From IMG/VR virus record IMGVR_UViG_3300027770_003655, positions 1-31,983 of that record: a stretch of DNA of 31,983 nucleotides; one strand, 5' to 3'. Position 1 is the first letter of the stretch; every line of letters starts with the position of its first letter. Shown here piece by piece: positions 8,971 to 16,931 of the stretch. A program made the translations under genes and the position numbers. The notes beneath the pieces were generated by a model. That model did not search any database, had not been told where the DNA came from, and saw only the letters and a program-made list of their open reading frames with translations. Source of the DNA: a virus.

Positions 8971-9342
8971 CTGAACAAGTCTGACGAACTGGATGTTCGT
9001 TTCATAGCAAAAGATGATCATTCAAGGGCAAAAGGCTTGATGCATGCAAAACCCTTGGAAGAATTTGAAGTGGCTTATTTTATATTCCCTGTAGAAGATT
9101 GCCATTCATTTTGGAATAAAAATGTAGATTTCTCATTAACTTTAGCTTTTTTAGATAAAAATGATGAGATTGTTGATTTCAAAGATTTAGAAAAGCAAAG
9201 TCCTAAACTTGTTAGCCCAGATTCAAACAGAATTAAATTTGTTGTAGAAGCTAATAAAGGATTATTCAAAAAATTTGGAATTAAAATTGGGGATAAACTT
9301 ATCCTTAAAAATAATAAACTTATAGTTGAAAAAAAATCATAA
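8971..9342 (+). CDS. DUF192-family domain, in frame after TGA; no ATG start
   Basis: The open frame runs from directly after TGA 8968-8970 to TAA 9342 (123 codons). The DUF192 (COG1430) pattern is clear: an N-terminal strand RFIAKDDHSRAKGLMHAKPL, then FIFPVED-HSFWNKN, FLDKNDEIVD, and a C-terminal FGIKIGDKLIL. The first ATG (9040) and the TTG before it (9037) lie inside the conserved GLM motif and would remove strand 1. No ATG, GTG or TTG with a ribosome site lies upstream; only CTG codons (8971, 8989) are possible starts. The domain is therefore made by TGA read-through from the preceding gene, by a rare CTG start, or is cut off by a nonsense mutation. The molecular function of DUF192 is not established. 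Confidence 0.7.
   Translation: MNKSDELDVRFIAKDDHSRAKGLMHAKPLEEFEVAYFIFPVEDCHSFWNKNVDFSLTLAFLDKNDEIVDFKDLEKQSPKLVSPDSNRIKFVVEANKGLFKKFGIKIGDKLILKNNKLIVEKKS
8984..9000 (+). promoter_or_regulatory. RNA hairpin 13 bases after the TGA
   Basis: Perfect 6-bp stem ACGAAC/GTTCGT (8984-8989, 8995-9000) around loop TGGAT, inside the coding frame of the DUF192 domain. It starts 13 bases after the TGA, a position where stem-loops can promote read-through or, in bacteria, selenocysteine insertion. The role is inferred, and such short hairpins also occur by chance. Confidence 0.35.
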
Positions 9343-9445
9343 AACAAAACCTTAAAGGAAATTGAACCTTTTTTTTAGAAGGTTTTAATAAACCCCAACT
9401 ACGTATTTAGGGTGCTGTTTGAAATCTTGAGGAGAAAAAATAATT

Positions 9446-10468
9446 ATGGCTGATAGAATTTTCCCAAACAGATATCAAGAGGAACCTCTTGATTCTGACT
9501 TGGTCTACCAAGCAATTAACTGGGATAACTTTAACACCAAACTCGCAGAAGTTCAAAATGGTGACAATTTACCAGAACTTCCAGCTGAGTTCAAGGAAGT
9601 TCTTGCAAAAAAGAAATCCGAAGACATGCCAGATGAAGTTGAAGAAATGTTCAAAAAGAAGAACAAAAGAGACGATAAAGATGCTGATGATCTTTCTGAT
9701 GTCCCTGAACAACTTCGCGAATTTGTAAAGAAGAAGCAAGACAACGCTAAAAGCAAGAAAGCTGAAACATGTAAATGTGGCAAAACGCCATGTGAATGTG
9801 ATGATGAAATGCCAGTTAAAACAGAAGAAGCAGATGGTAAAAAAGGCAAGAATATGAAGAAAGCAAATACTGTTGTTTTCAATCATCCTTCACAATTGTC
9901 TGCAGAAGCTGTTGAATCAGCTATAGCTGAAGGCGATCAAGAATTAGCAAATGCTATTCTTGCTGCAAGACATGAAAGAAGAGTCAGATTAGCTGGCAAG
10001 ATCGAAACAAGAATTGCAGAAGAAACTGAAAAATCAGTCAAGCTTGCACAAAGAAGAGTTTACAGAGAAAACTTAGTTAAGATGGCAGCTGCAAATACCA
10101 AGACTGTCAGAACTTCTAACAAGACTCAAGCACAACCAGAAGATGGATTTGTCAAGGTTTCTCAACTTGACAATCGTTCCAAGAAAGCATTTGCTTCTAA
10201 GGCAATTGCGCAAGGTTTCCCAAAAGAATATGTTGATGCTATTTTAGGTGAATCCAAGCCAGTTGTTGACAATACATCAGAAATTAGAACAGTTATGTCT
10301 TCTAAATTAACTGATAATGTCAAGAAAGCAGCTGTTTCTTCAATGGTCAAAGTTGCAACCCTTACAGATGCTGATTACTCCAGATTAGTTGATTACTGGA
10401 AGAATGAGCTTGGTTATGGCGATCAAGAGTGGATCGACGCACTCTTTACCAAAAAGTACGATAAGTAA
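9446..10468 (+). CDS. Hypothetical Lys/Glu-rich protein with a Cys knuckle
   Basis: 340 residues, family not recognised. A strong ribosome site (GAGGAG, 9429-9434) precedes ATG 9446. Residues 45-105 are highly charged (Lys/Glu/Asp), probably coiled or disordered. CKCGKTPCEC (Cys109, 111, 116, 118) is a compact metal-binding-type cluster. Residues 145-215 are helical and basic, with an Arg-rich stretch. The C-terminus ends in a small folded-looking segment (LVDYWKNELGYGDQEWIDAL). It is bracketed upstream by a 103-base gap and downstream by a strong hairpin. Probably a virion or assembly protein, from context only. Confidence 0.75.
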   Translation: MADRIFPNRYQEEPLDSDLVYQAINWDNFNTKLAEVQNGDNLPELPAEFKEVLAKKKSEDMPDEVEEMFKKKNKRDDKDADDLSDVPEQLREFVKKKQDNAKSKKAETCKCGKTPCECDDEMPVKTEEADGKKGKNMKKANTVVFNHPSQLSAEAVESAIAEGDQELANAILAARHERRVRLAGKIETRIAEETEKSVKLAQRRVYRENLVKMAAANTKTVRTSNKTQAQPEDGFVKVSQLDNRSKKAFASKAIAQGFPKEYVDAILGESKPVVDNTSEIRTVMSSKLTDNVKKAAVSSMVKVATLTDADYSRLVDYWKNELGYGDQEWIDALFTKKYDK

Positions 10469-10483
10469 TTCCTCAAGATTAAA

Positions 10484-10510
10484 ATCCCAGGAGATTTATT
10501 CTCCTGGGAT
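10484..10510. terminator. Strong hairpin between head genes
   Basis: Perfect 11-bp stem ATCCCAGGAGA/TCTCCTGGGAT with loop TTTAT. No T-run follows on the plus strand (AAAATTG), so it may act as a weak terminator, a processing site or an mRNA-stabilising 3' end rather than a full stop. Confidence 0.55.
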
Positions 10511-10545
10511 AAAATTGTAGGAAATAAATATCCAGGGAAATAAAA

Positions 10546-11361
10546 ATGAGTAAATTCAGAAGAGTACAAGAAACCGAAAACATACCAAATTTTATTACTA
10601 ATAAATTTGTTGGTGCTTCTGTTGAAATTGAAGATGATCCATACGCTGAACTTAAGAAAAATTCAACAGAAAATAGAATCAAGATTTCTAAGCAACAAAT
10701 TGGTATGACAAAGGAAGCTGCAAGTGTAAGTAAGCCTTGGGAAAAGATCTCTGGTGCTTCAATGTATGACGATCTTCGTCCACAATCATTTGAAGAAAGA
10801 CTTGCAAATATTGAAGTCGGATCTATCAGAAGATCTGATTATGCTTATGACAATGGTGATAACACCAGAACTACAACAAGTGGTCTCAAAGCATTTTCAA
10901 GTGAAGATTATATGAACGCTATGCTTTCAAGATCAGCTTCAATTTTCAACCCAGACATGATTTCAATATCTGAAGAATTTCTTAATAGCCAAGAAACAAC
11001 ATCAAGTCAAGCAGTTTTAGAACAATCTACAAAAAGAGAAGCTAAAGCATCAAAACATCAAGCTTGGGAAGAAAAGAATTTAGGATCTCTTAGACAATCA
11101 AAGGTTGTCAATTCAAGAGCTAATTCAATCTTAAGAACTTCTGCTGATTCAGAATTCAATTCTCAATTTGGAATGATTGACCCAAGTCAATTAGATCAAA
11201 GAGAAACTTTGAGAGTTGCTAATCAAGAAAAGATTAGAGAACAAAGATTATCTATTAAGAAAAACTTTAATGAAGAAATCTTAAGAAATTCTCAACAAAG
11301 ACCAAAGACATTGTCAGAAATTTATAACAGTATCAATTTAGATTTTGAAGATATAGATTAA
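10546..11361 (+). CDS. Hypothetical protein
   Basis: 271 residues, family not recognised. It is hydrophilic, rich in Ser, Glu, Gln and Arg, with no membrane segment or recognisable catalytic motif. The C-terminal third (about 160-260) is strongly helical with many Gln/Arg/Glu, resembling a coiled region of a structural or scaffolding protein. An AGGGAAAT ribosome site lies about 6 bases before ATG. Its stop at 11361 is one base before the next start, so the two are translationally close. Role unknown. Confidence 0.7.
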   Translation: MSKFRRVQETENIPNFITNKFVGASVEIEDDPYAELKKNSTENRIKISKQQIGMTKEAASVSKPWEKISGASMYDDLRPQSFEERLANIEVGSIRRSDYAYDNGDNTRTTTSGLKAFSSEDYMNAMLSRSASIFNPDMISISEEFLNSQETTSSQAVLEQSTKREAKASKHQAWEEKNLGSLRQSKVVNSRANSILRTSADSEFNSQFGMIDPSQLDQRETLRVANQEKIREQRLSIKKNFNEEILRNSQQRPKTLSEIYNSINLDFEDID

Positions 11362-11362
11362 T

Positions 11363-12271
11363 ATGAAAAAAATGTCAAATATGCCAATTGGTTCTAATCC
11401 GGCTACTGCACCTGAAGAAGCAATCAATAATCAATTGAATGCACCTGAAGCTGGAATAACTTCTAAGGAACTAACAGAATTTCTTAATAAATTAATTCGA
11501 CATGGGACTAAGCCCCCACAAGAACTTTTAGAGGAATTAGGCAATTTGTCATCATCAGATAAAATTAAGAGCGACAAAATCAAAGACGAGCTTAGAAAAA
11601 TTGGTAACGCTTATATTCATGGTAAGGGTCCAAAAACAAGAGATCCATTGAGTGGCAAAACGGATCCTTCAGGTCAAGCATTGTCTAAAAGATTGTTGGA
11701 AAAATTGCCAGGATTAACTGAAAACAATCAACATCAAGTAATCGCAGAGGGAACTAACGTGTACAACAACAGAATTGCACAAAATGTCAAAAAGAAGAAA
11801 AAGACAAGAGGAAATCCTTTTAGAGTATTAATGGGCAAAGTTGGAAAATTACTTGACCATGGTGTTGAAAAAAATGACATAGTTCGCTATATTGCAAAAT
11901 TAAAATACTGGAATAATGAAACTATTGAAAGAGCAGTAGATATTGTTAGAGATTACAATAAAAAGAAAAAGAAAAATACTAATAATACCAAAGAAACATC
12001 AAAAAAAGCTTCATCAGAAACAAGGAATGTCGTAGCTGCCCTGGATTACGATAAACAACCAGATTTTCACAAGAGATCTACTGGTGAACTTATTTATAGA
12101 GCTTGTTTTTTATTAGATGTTTTAGAAACTGAAAAAGAAACTGTTCAGCCTTTAGACAAGCCTACTGTTGGTAAGAAAGAAGCAAAAGCAGAATTGGCTC
12201 TTGTAAAAAAAGCTCTTGTTGATAGAGGCTTAGATCAAGAAGAACTTTTACTTTTGGGTATAGGAAAATAA
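11363..12271 (+). CDS. Hypothetical Lys-rich protein
   Basis: 302 residues, family not recognised. It begins with a flexible Asn/Pro/Ala-rich stretch. Then come helices (about 35-80), a basic block RIAQNVKKKKKTRG (about 133-146), a helical segment (GKLLDHGVEKNDIVRYIAKL) and a second poly-Lys block (about 200-206). The C-terminus is helical (KKALVDRGLDQEELLLLGIG). Two lysine blocks suggest contact with nucleic acid or the acidic partner protein of the block; this is inference. It is tightly packed, 1 base from each neighbouring gene. Confidence 0.7.
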   Translation: MKKMSNMPIGSNPATAPEEAINNQLNAPEAGITSKELTEFLNKLIRHGTKPPQELLEELGNLSSSDKIKSDKIKDELRKIGNAYIHGKGPKTRDPLSGKTDPSGQALSKRLLEKLPGLTENNQHQVIAEGTNVYNNRIAQNVKKKKKTRGNPFRVLMGKVGKLLDHGVEKNDIVRYIAKLKYWNNETIERAVDIVRDYNKKKKKNTNNTKETSKKASSETRNVVAALDYDKQPDFHKRSTGELIYRACFLLDVLETEKETVQPLDKPTVGKKEAKAELALVKKALVDRGLDQEELLLLGIGK

Positions 12272-12272
12272 G

Positions 12273-13913
12273 ATGAGCGATAAATATAAAATAAAAATAC
12301 ATTCTCATAATCCAGAAGTTGCACAAAAATTAATTAATGGTACAGGCTTATTTCGTATGCTTCATGACACTATTGCTGGTCTTGGAAAGCAATTAGATGA
12401 AAAAAGATTTATGCCAGCTGATTCTCCTTTTTTTGCACTTACTAAATCTGATTTTGACATAGATGACCCAATAGTCTCCAAGTTCTTTGACAATGGTGGC
12501 TTGAATAATGCTGTTAAGGTTGTTAAGCTTAATCCTTCAGAAGCACATGGAAAGATGATTGAATGTTATAATAATTTATATTCTTTTAGAACTTCTTCTG
12601 TAGCTAACAATTTACGTAAAGCTTATAATGCTTTACAAAATGCTATTGACTCCACAAATGATGCTGTGAGAGTTGAAAGAATAGCAAATAAAATTCAACA
12701 AAGATCTTCTGGTTTTTGGCAGATTGAAACATTAAATGCTATTGACGAAAGTCTGAAGTTAGCTAATACCTCTGAACTTAAAACATTAAGATATGCGAGA
12801 GAATTGGTTTTGTCTGGAGATAGAGACTTCTATGCGACAGCTTCAAAATTAGTTAAGAGTATTTTTGCAGAAGCTTATCCAAAAGCTAATACAAGAGTAG
12901 CTTACACAACTTTGAGCACACAGGACAACGAGCCATTTTTAATGTGTCCTAAGGGCATTTATCAAGGCAAACATACTGTGCCAATGGAAGTCAGCAAATG
13001 TAGAGAAAACTGCATAGACTCCAGAGTAAGTAAAGATGGTGTAGTTTCTTGTGCTTACCAAGAATGGTTAAATACAGCATTTGAACCACATGCAAAAGTT
13101 ATGGCAAGATTGGATGTTTACAGACACCCTGACAATGACGAAAACCCTATGGAAATTGCAGAGGGAGAAAGGGGTCATAAACTCAAGGATACAGATTTTG
13201 GTTATGAAGCAAGATTTGATAATTCTGACCGTGGATCAAATAAGCTAAGAGATAAGCAAAATGTTACCCAGTCAAGAGAAAAACAACTTGAGGATTTAAA
13301 ATCTACTTCCTATGGTCATACTCGTGAAGATGAACCAAGAAAAAGACCAAAGCAAGCTCAAACAAATTCTACAAAAGTTATTGAAGATCAATTGCCAAGA
13401 ACACAACAAAAAGGTGATCATTTCTTAGAAGCTTTACTAAATAAATTAAATAGAAATGAATCCATCACTGATGATGTAAGAGAAAATCAATTAGAAGATA
13501 AATCTCTTTATAGCAGAAAAGGTGATATGGAAGATTCTTACCCTGTTCAATTAGAAAACAAAAAACAAGAAAGCGTTGATTATAAAGCTGAATTAAATAA
13601 AAATGACAATGAGCCTTCTGATTCAATTGCGCATATGTTGAATAAAACTGCAAATACAAAAGATACAACTCTCAATGGAGAGCTTGAAGGGTCAAGAAGA
13701 AATATCAAGACTGATGACACCAAAGAAATGCAGTTAAAAGAAAATAGAACTATCAATAAAGATGCTGATATTGATAAGAATATTCAGTCTCTTTTAGATG
13801 AAGATGATGATTATCATCAATTTTCTGATGAAGATCTGAAGCACTTTGCTCATGAATTAGGGTTGGACAGTTACCTTGAGGATTCAAGAACTGAAAATGA
13901 TTTAGAGTCTTAA
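12273..13913 (+). CDS. Hypothetical protein with a four-Cys cluster and low-complexity tail
   Basis: 546 residues, family not recognised. The N-terminal ~290 residues look folded, with helices at 95-200. A cluster of four cysteines (Cys225, 243, 247, 260; pattern C-x17-C-x3-C-x12-C) could bind zinc or an iron-sulfur cluster. From about residue 295 to the end the chain is almost all polar (Lys, Glu, Asp, Asn, Gln, Ser), with a weak repeated pattern of K/R-x-x-Q-L-E and acidic patches, and is probably disordered. The ribosome site TAGGA is inside the end of the gene before it. It lies one base after that gene and one base before the next. Confidence 0.7.
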   Translation: MSDKYKIKIHSHNPEVAQKLINGTGLFRMLHDTIAGLGKQLDEKRFMPADSPFFALTKSDFDIDDPIVSKFFDNGGLNNAVKVVKLNPSEAHGKMIECYNNLYSFRTSSVANNLRKAYNALQNAIDSTNDAVRVERIANKIQQRSSGFWQIETLNAIDESLKLANTSELKTLRYARELVLSGDRDFYATASKLVKSIFAEAYPKANTRVAYTTLSTQDNEPFLMCPKGIYQGKHTVPMEVSKCRENCIDSRVSKDGVVSCAYQEWLNTAFEPHAKVMARLDVYRHPDNDENPMEIAEGERGHKLKDTDFGYEARFDNSDRGSNKLRDKQNVTQSREKQLEDLKSTSYGHTREDEPRKRPKQAQTNSTKVIEDQLPRTQQKGDHFLEALLNKLNRNESITDDVRENQLEDKSLYSRKGDMEDSYPVQLENKKQESVDYKAELNKNDNEPSDSIAHMLNKTANTKDTTLNGELEGSRRNIKTDDTKEMQLKENRTINKDADIDKNIQSLLDEDDDYHQFSDEDLKHFAHELGLDSYLEDSRTENDLES

Positions 13914-13914
13914 A

Positions 13915-14430
13915 ATGTGGTACAGAAAAGTATTAGCAAGTTTGCCAGGAATATCAACTTCTGCTGACAATAAAACAAACAATCTTGATCAAGACATTGA
14001 AGGCTTAGGTGTAGGAGCAAACCAACTTTACCCTGAACTTGAAAAAATGCTTAAAGAAATGAATTTTGATCCAAAAGAATATGAATCATTACCTGATCAT
14101 GCAAGAAAAAATATTTGGGACATTATAGTTCACAAATATGATACAAATTTATATAACACATTTGAAGATTCTGACACTCCTGGATTTGATGCAACAGAAG
14201 CAAGGAGACATTCTCCTTACCATACCAATCCAACATTTACTTCAATTGAAGAACAATTAGAAGCTACAAGACATCAAAGTGTTGACCGTGAGCCTAATAA
14301 TATGCTTCAAGCAGAGAAAGGCAATGGTGGTATGTCAATGCTTAACGGACAAGGTGTTCCACAATATGCTTCTGGTAAGGGAGCAAGAATGTTTTATGAC
14401 AATCTTCCTTCTAATCAGACATTGGTATAA
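13915..14430 (+). CDS. Hypothetical protein upstream of portal
   Basis: 171 residues, family not recognised. A short N-terminal segment (MWYRKVLASLPGIS) precedes a helical core (about residues 30-80, LYPELEKMLKEMNFDPKEYE). A polar, Gly/Asn-rich C-terminus follows. No signal peptide or enzyme motif is evident. It lies 8 bases before the portal gene, so it may encode a portal-associated or head protein. This rests on position alone. Confidence 0.65.
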   Translation: MWYRKVLASLPGISTSADNKTNNLDQDIEGLGVGANQLYPELEKMLKEMNFDPKEYESLPDHARKNIWDIIVHKYDTNLYNTFEDSDTPGFDATEARRHSPYHTNPTFTSIEEQLEATRHQSVDREPNNMLQAEKGNGGMSMLNGQGVPQYASGKGARMFYDNLPSNQTLV

Positions 14431-14438
14431 TATATGTT

Positions 14439-16778
14439 ATGGCAACAAGAAATTCATTGGCATCAGCAATCAGAACATCGGCGCATTCTGTCACTGGTGA
14501 ATCTATAAAAGGATCTGGATTTAATCAAGATCGAAATTATGCAAGCAGTAGAATAAATCCTGGCTTGGGACCAAGTGTCAGACAAGCTTCTATGAACACT
14601 GTCACTACTTCTCCTAACTTTTATTCTCCATTCCTTACTCCTTCTTCATTTCAAATACCTAATGCACGAAGAGAAGTTTACCTTTGGGCAAACTGGTGGG
14701 TAAACAATGAGCCAAAAGTTGCTGCAGCCATAAACTTTTACACTAATTTCCCTTTTTCAGGTTGGGAATTAGAATGTTCTTCAACTTACGTTAAAGACTA
14801 TTTTGAAAAACTTGTCGAAAAATTAAACTTTCAAAAATGGCTTCCTCAAATTGCTCATACCTATTATCTTTTAGGTGATTCTTTTGTTCTTCTGTCCATT
14901 CAATGTGAAAATTGTAATGGAAGCGGTTGGAACGAAAAGAAAAATGAAGACTGCACTCATGATGGCGCTTCTTGGAAATCTATTTCTGTCTTAAACCCTG
15001 ACAGCGTATTAAAAACACCAGGTATGTTAGACCAAGAAGGCACTTATGTTTATAGGCCAAGTGCAGAAGAAATAAGGGTTGTCAATGAAAGACAACCAAA
15101 AGAAATTTATGATTCAATTCCTGACAGTGTAAAAAGAATGATCTTGAAGGGTGATCCAATTAAGCTAAACCCTTTGTCTATTCATCATTTCAAACACGGT
15201 TCAAATCCATGGGAAGATTATGGTACATCTTTGATTAGGCCATTGTTCCCAATTCTTACATACAAAGATAAGTTACGCCAAGCTCAGTTTATGATTGCTG
15301 ACAGACTTATTCTTCCTATTAAGGTAGTCAAAATTGGTTCTGACACAAGACCGGCATCACAAGAAGATATTGATGGTGTGCAGGACGAACTTGCAGCATT
15401 AGCATCTGATCCTAACTTGACTCTTGTAACTCACCACAATTTTGATCTTGAATGGTACGGAGCTAATAGTAAGTTCTATGTTGTAACCCCTGAATTTGAA
15501 GAGATCAATTCTGAACTTTTAGATGGCCTTATGCTATCAAAAGCTCTCTTGAATGGAGAAGGTCCTACTTATGGCAACGCTCAGGTAGGTCTTATGGCTA
15601 TGGCTCAAAGATTAGAGACATTTAGAAGAGAAGTAGCTCACTGGATTGAACTCAAGATATTTAGACCAGTAGCAGAATGGAATGGATTTGTTGTTGAAGG
15701 TGAAAGAGGGCAAGAAGAAGTTATTTACCCAACAATTAAATTCAATGACTTGCAATTAAAAGATGATTCACAAAAATTGCAAATTATGGCTACTGCAAAT
15801 CAACAAGGCGTTATATCAAACACTTCTTTGATTGAAGCTTTTGGGCTTGATGTTGACCAAGAAATTGAAAGACTTAGATTTGAGCAAGGTGCAAGTTTCA
15901 TGAAAGAAGGGAACTTTGGAGTTCCAAGTTTTTCAATGAATCTTCAATCTGGAGCTGTCACTGGTCAAGGTTTTGCAGGACAAGCAGCACCGCCAGGGGC
16001 AGCTCCTCCAGGTGGTGGAATGCCAGCAATGCCAGGAATGGAAGCTGGTGGAATGATGCCTCCATTAGCCTCTTCTAAGGAAGAAAATTATCGTTTAGCT
16101 TTTTCTGCAATAAAGCAACTATACGATGATGCATTGGAAACAAAAAGTGAGCTTTACGGTAAAAGATATGCATCAAAAAGAATTAAATCAGCAGCGCATG
16201 AAGGTTTCATACAATCAATCATGCCAGTCACAGGAAGGGGCATACATGGACCTTTGCCTGAAAAGTACGATGGTTTTAATAAAACATTAATTCCTGAACT
16301 TCTCGGTGGGTCTATTTGTTCGCCATTAAATATTGAGGCTAAGTTTGAATACAGAATAGCAGCAATCTCAAATGATGAAAATATCAAGATAGCTTTCAAA
16401 CAAAAACAAGAAATGAATCAGCCAAGCTTATATACATCTATTGAAAGGAAACTTTATGGTTTATTGCTTTCCTTAAATATGCCATATTCTTTATTTGCGC
16501 AGTATTCAGCTGGCCCTACTGGTGATTACACATTAGATGCAGCTATTCCCCAATTAGGAATTGGAATAGAAGCAGATGGGGAAATTTGGCATAATAATTT
16601 TGACAAGATTGCAAAAGACAAAAAAAGAGATAGCGAATTAGCAAATAATGGATGGGTTATTTTAAGATTTACTGACAAGGAGCTGAACGATCACCCTAAT
16701 GATGTATTAAACGTAATAATGCAAGGAATTAGAAAAAGAACAGGACAATCTTCTAACCCAGAAGAACAAACATTATAA
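14439..16778 (+). CDS. Portal protein fused to a C-terminal PD-(D/E)XK nuclease domain
   Basis: 779 residues. Residues ~60-485 match a phage portal: YLWANWWVNNEPKVAAAINF near the start of the core, the IHHFKHGSNPWEDYGTSLIR region, then clip/stem-like helices and GPTYGNAQVGL. The portal forms the ring through which DNA enters and leaves the head. An insertion with CENC (156-159), Cys172 and His174 could bind zinc. A Pro/Gly/Met-rich linker (~509-545) leads to residues ~560-779, which end in a DUF559/Vsr-like nuclease. Its signature is Glu669 (SIER), Asp700 (YTLDAAI), Glu711-x-Asp713 (GIEADGE), His718, Arg730-Asp731 and GWVILRF. All expected acidic residues are present. One unbroken frame covers both parts. 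Portal call firm; nuclease domain likely. Confidence 0.9.
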   Translation: MATRNSLASAIRTSAHSVTGESIKGSGFNQDRNYASSRINPGLGPSVRQASMNTVTTSPNFYSPFLTPSSFQIPNARREVYLWANWWVNNEPKVAAAINFYTNFPFSGWELECSSTYVKDYFEKLVEKLNFQKWLPQIAHTYYLLGDSFVLLSIQCENCNGSGWNEKKNEDCTHDGASWKSISVLNPDSVLKTPGMLDQEGTYVYRPSAEEIRVVNERQPKEIYDSIPDSVKRMILKGDPIKLNPLSIHHFKHGSNPWEDYGTSLIRPLFPILTYKDKLRQAQFMIADRLILPIKVVKIGSDTRPASQEDIDGVQDELAALASDPNLTLVTHHNFDLEWYGANSKFYVVTPEFEEINSELLDGLMLSKALLNGEGPTYGNAQVGLMAMAQRLETFRREVAHWIELKIFRPVAEWNGFVVEGERGQEEVIYPTIKFNDLQLKDDSQKLQIMATANQQGVISNTSLIEAFGLDVDQEIERLRFEQGASFMKEGNFGVPSFSMNLQSGAVTGQGFAGQAAPPGAAPPGGGMPAMPGMEAGGMMPPLASSKEENYRLAFSAIKQLYDDALETKSELYGKRYASKRIKSAAHEGFIQSIMPVTGRGIHGPLPEKYDGFNKTLIPELLGGSICSPLNIEAKFEYRIAAISNDENIKIAFKQKQEMNQPSLYTSIERKLYGLLLSLNMPYSLFAQYSAGPTGDYTLDAAIPQLGIGIEADGEIWHNNFDKIAKDKKRDSELANNGWVILRFTDKELNDHPNDVLNVIMQGIRKRTGQSSNPEEQTL

Positions 16779-16810
16779 GCAAAAATACTTTATAAATTTA
16801 GTATATTCGT

Positions 16811-16841
16811 AAACCCGTCGAATTCGACGGGTTTTGTTTTG
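16811..16841 (+). terminator. Rho-independent terminator after portal
   Basis: A perfect 10-bp stem AAACCCGTCG/CGACGGGTTT around loop AATT, followed by GTTTTGTTTT. It lies 32 bases after the portal stop and separates the portal transcript from the protease gene. Confidence 0.85.
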
Positions 16842-16931
16842 TAGGTTTTTAAGGCTTTAATGCAGAACTATTTTTATTAGCCTCAATCCATTAATTAGGT
16901 GGATGTGGATCAAAAAGTAAGGAAAAGTGTA

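Noticed and set aside
9037-9342. TTG 9037 or ATG 9040 as the natural start of the DUF192 gene
   Set aside because: Either start removes the first strand and cuts into the conserved GLM motif, and neither has a ribosome site.
9343-9445. Terminator at the aacctt...aaggtt hairpin in this gap
   Set aside because: The stem is only 6 bp and AT-rich with a T-rich loop; too weak to call.
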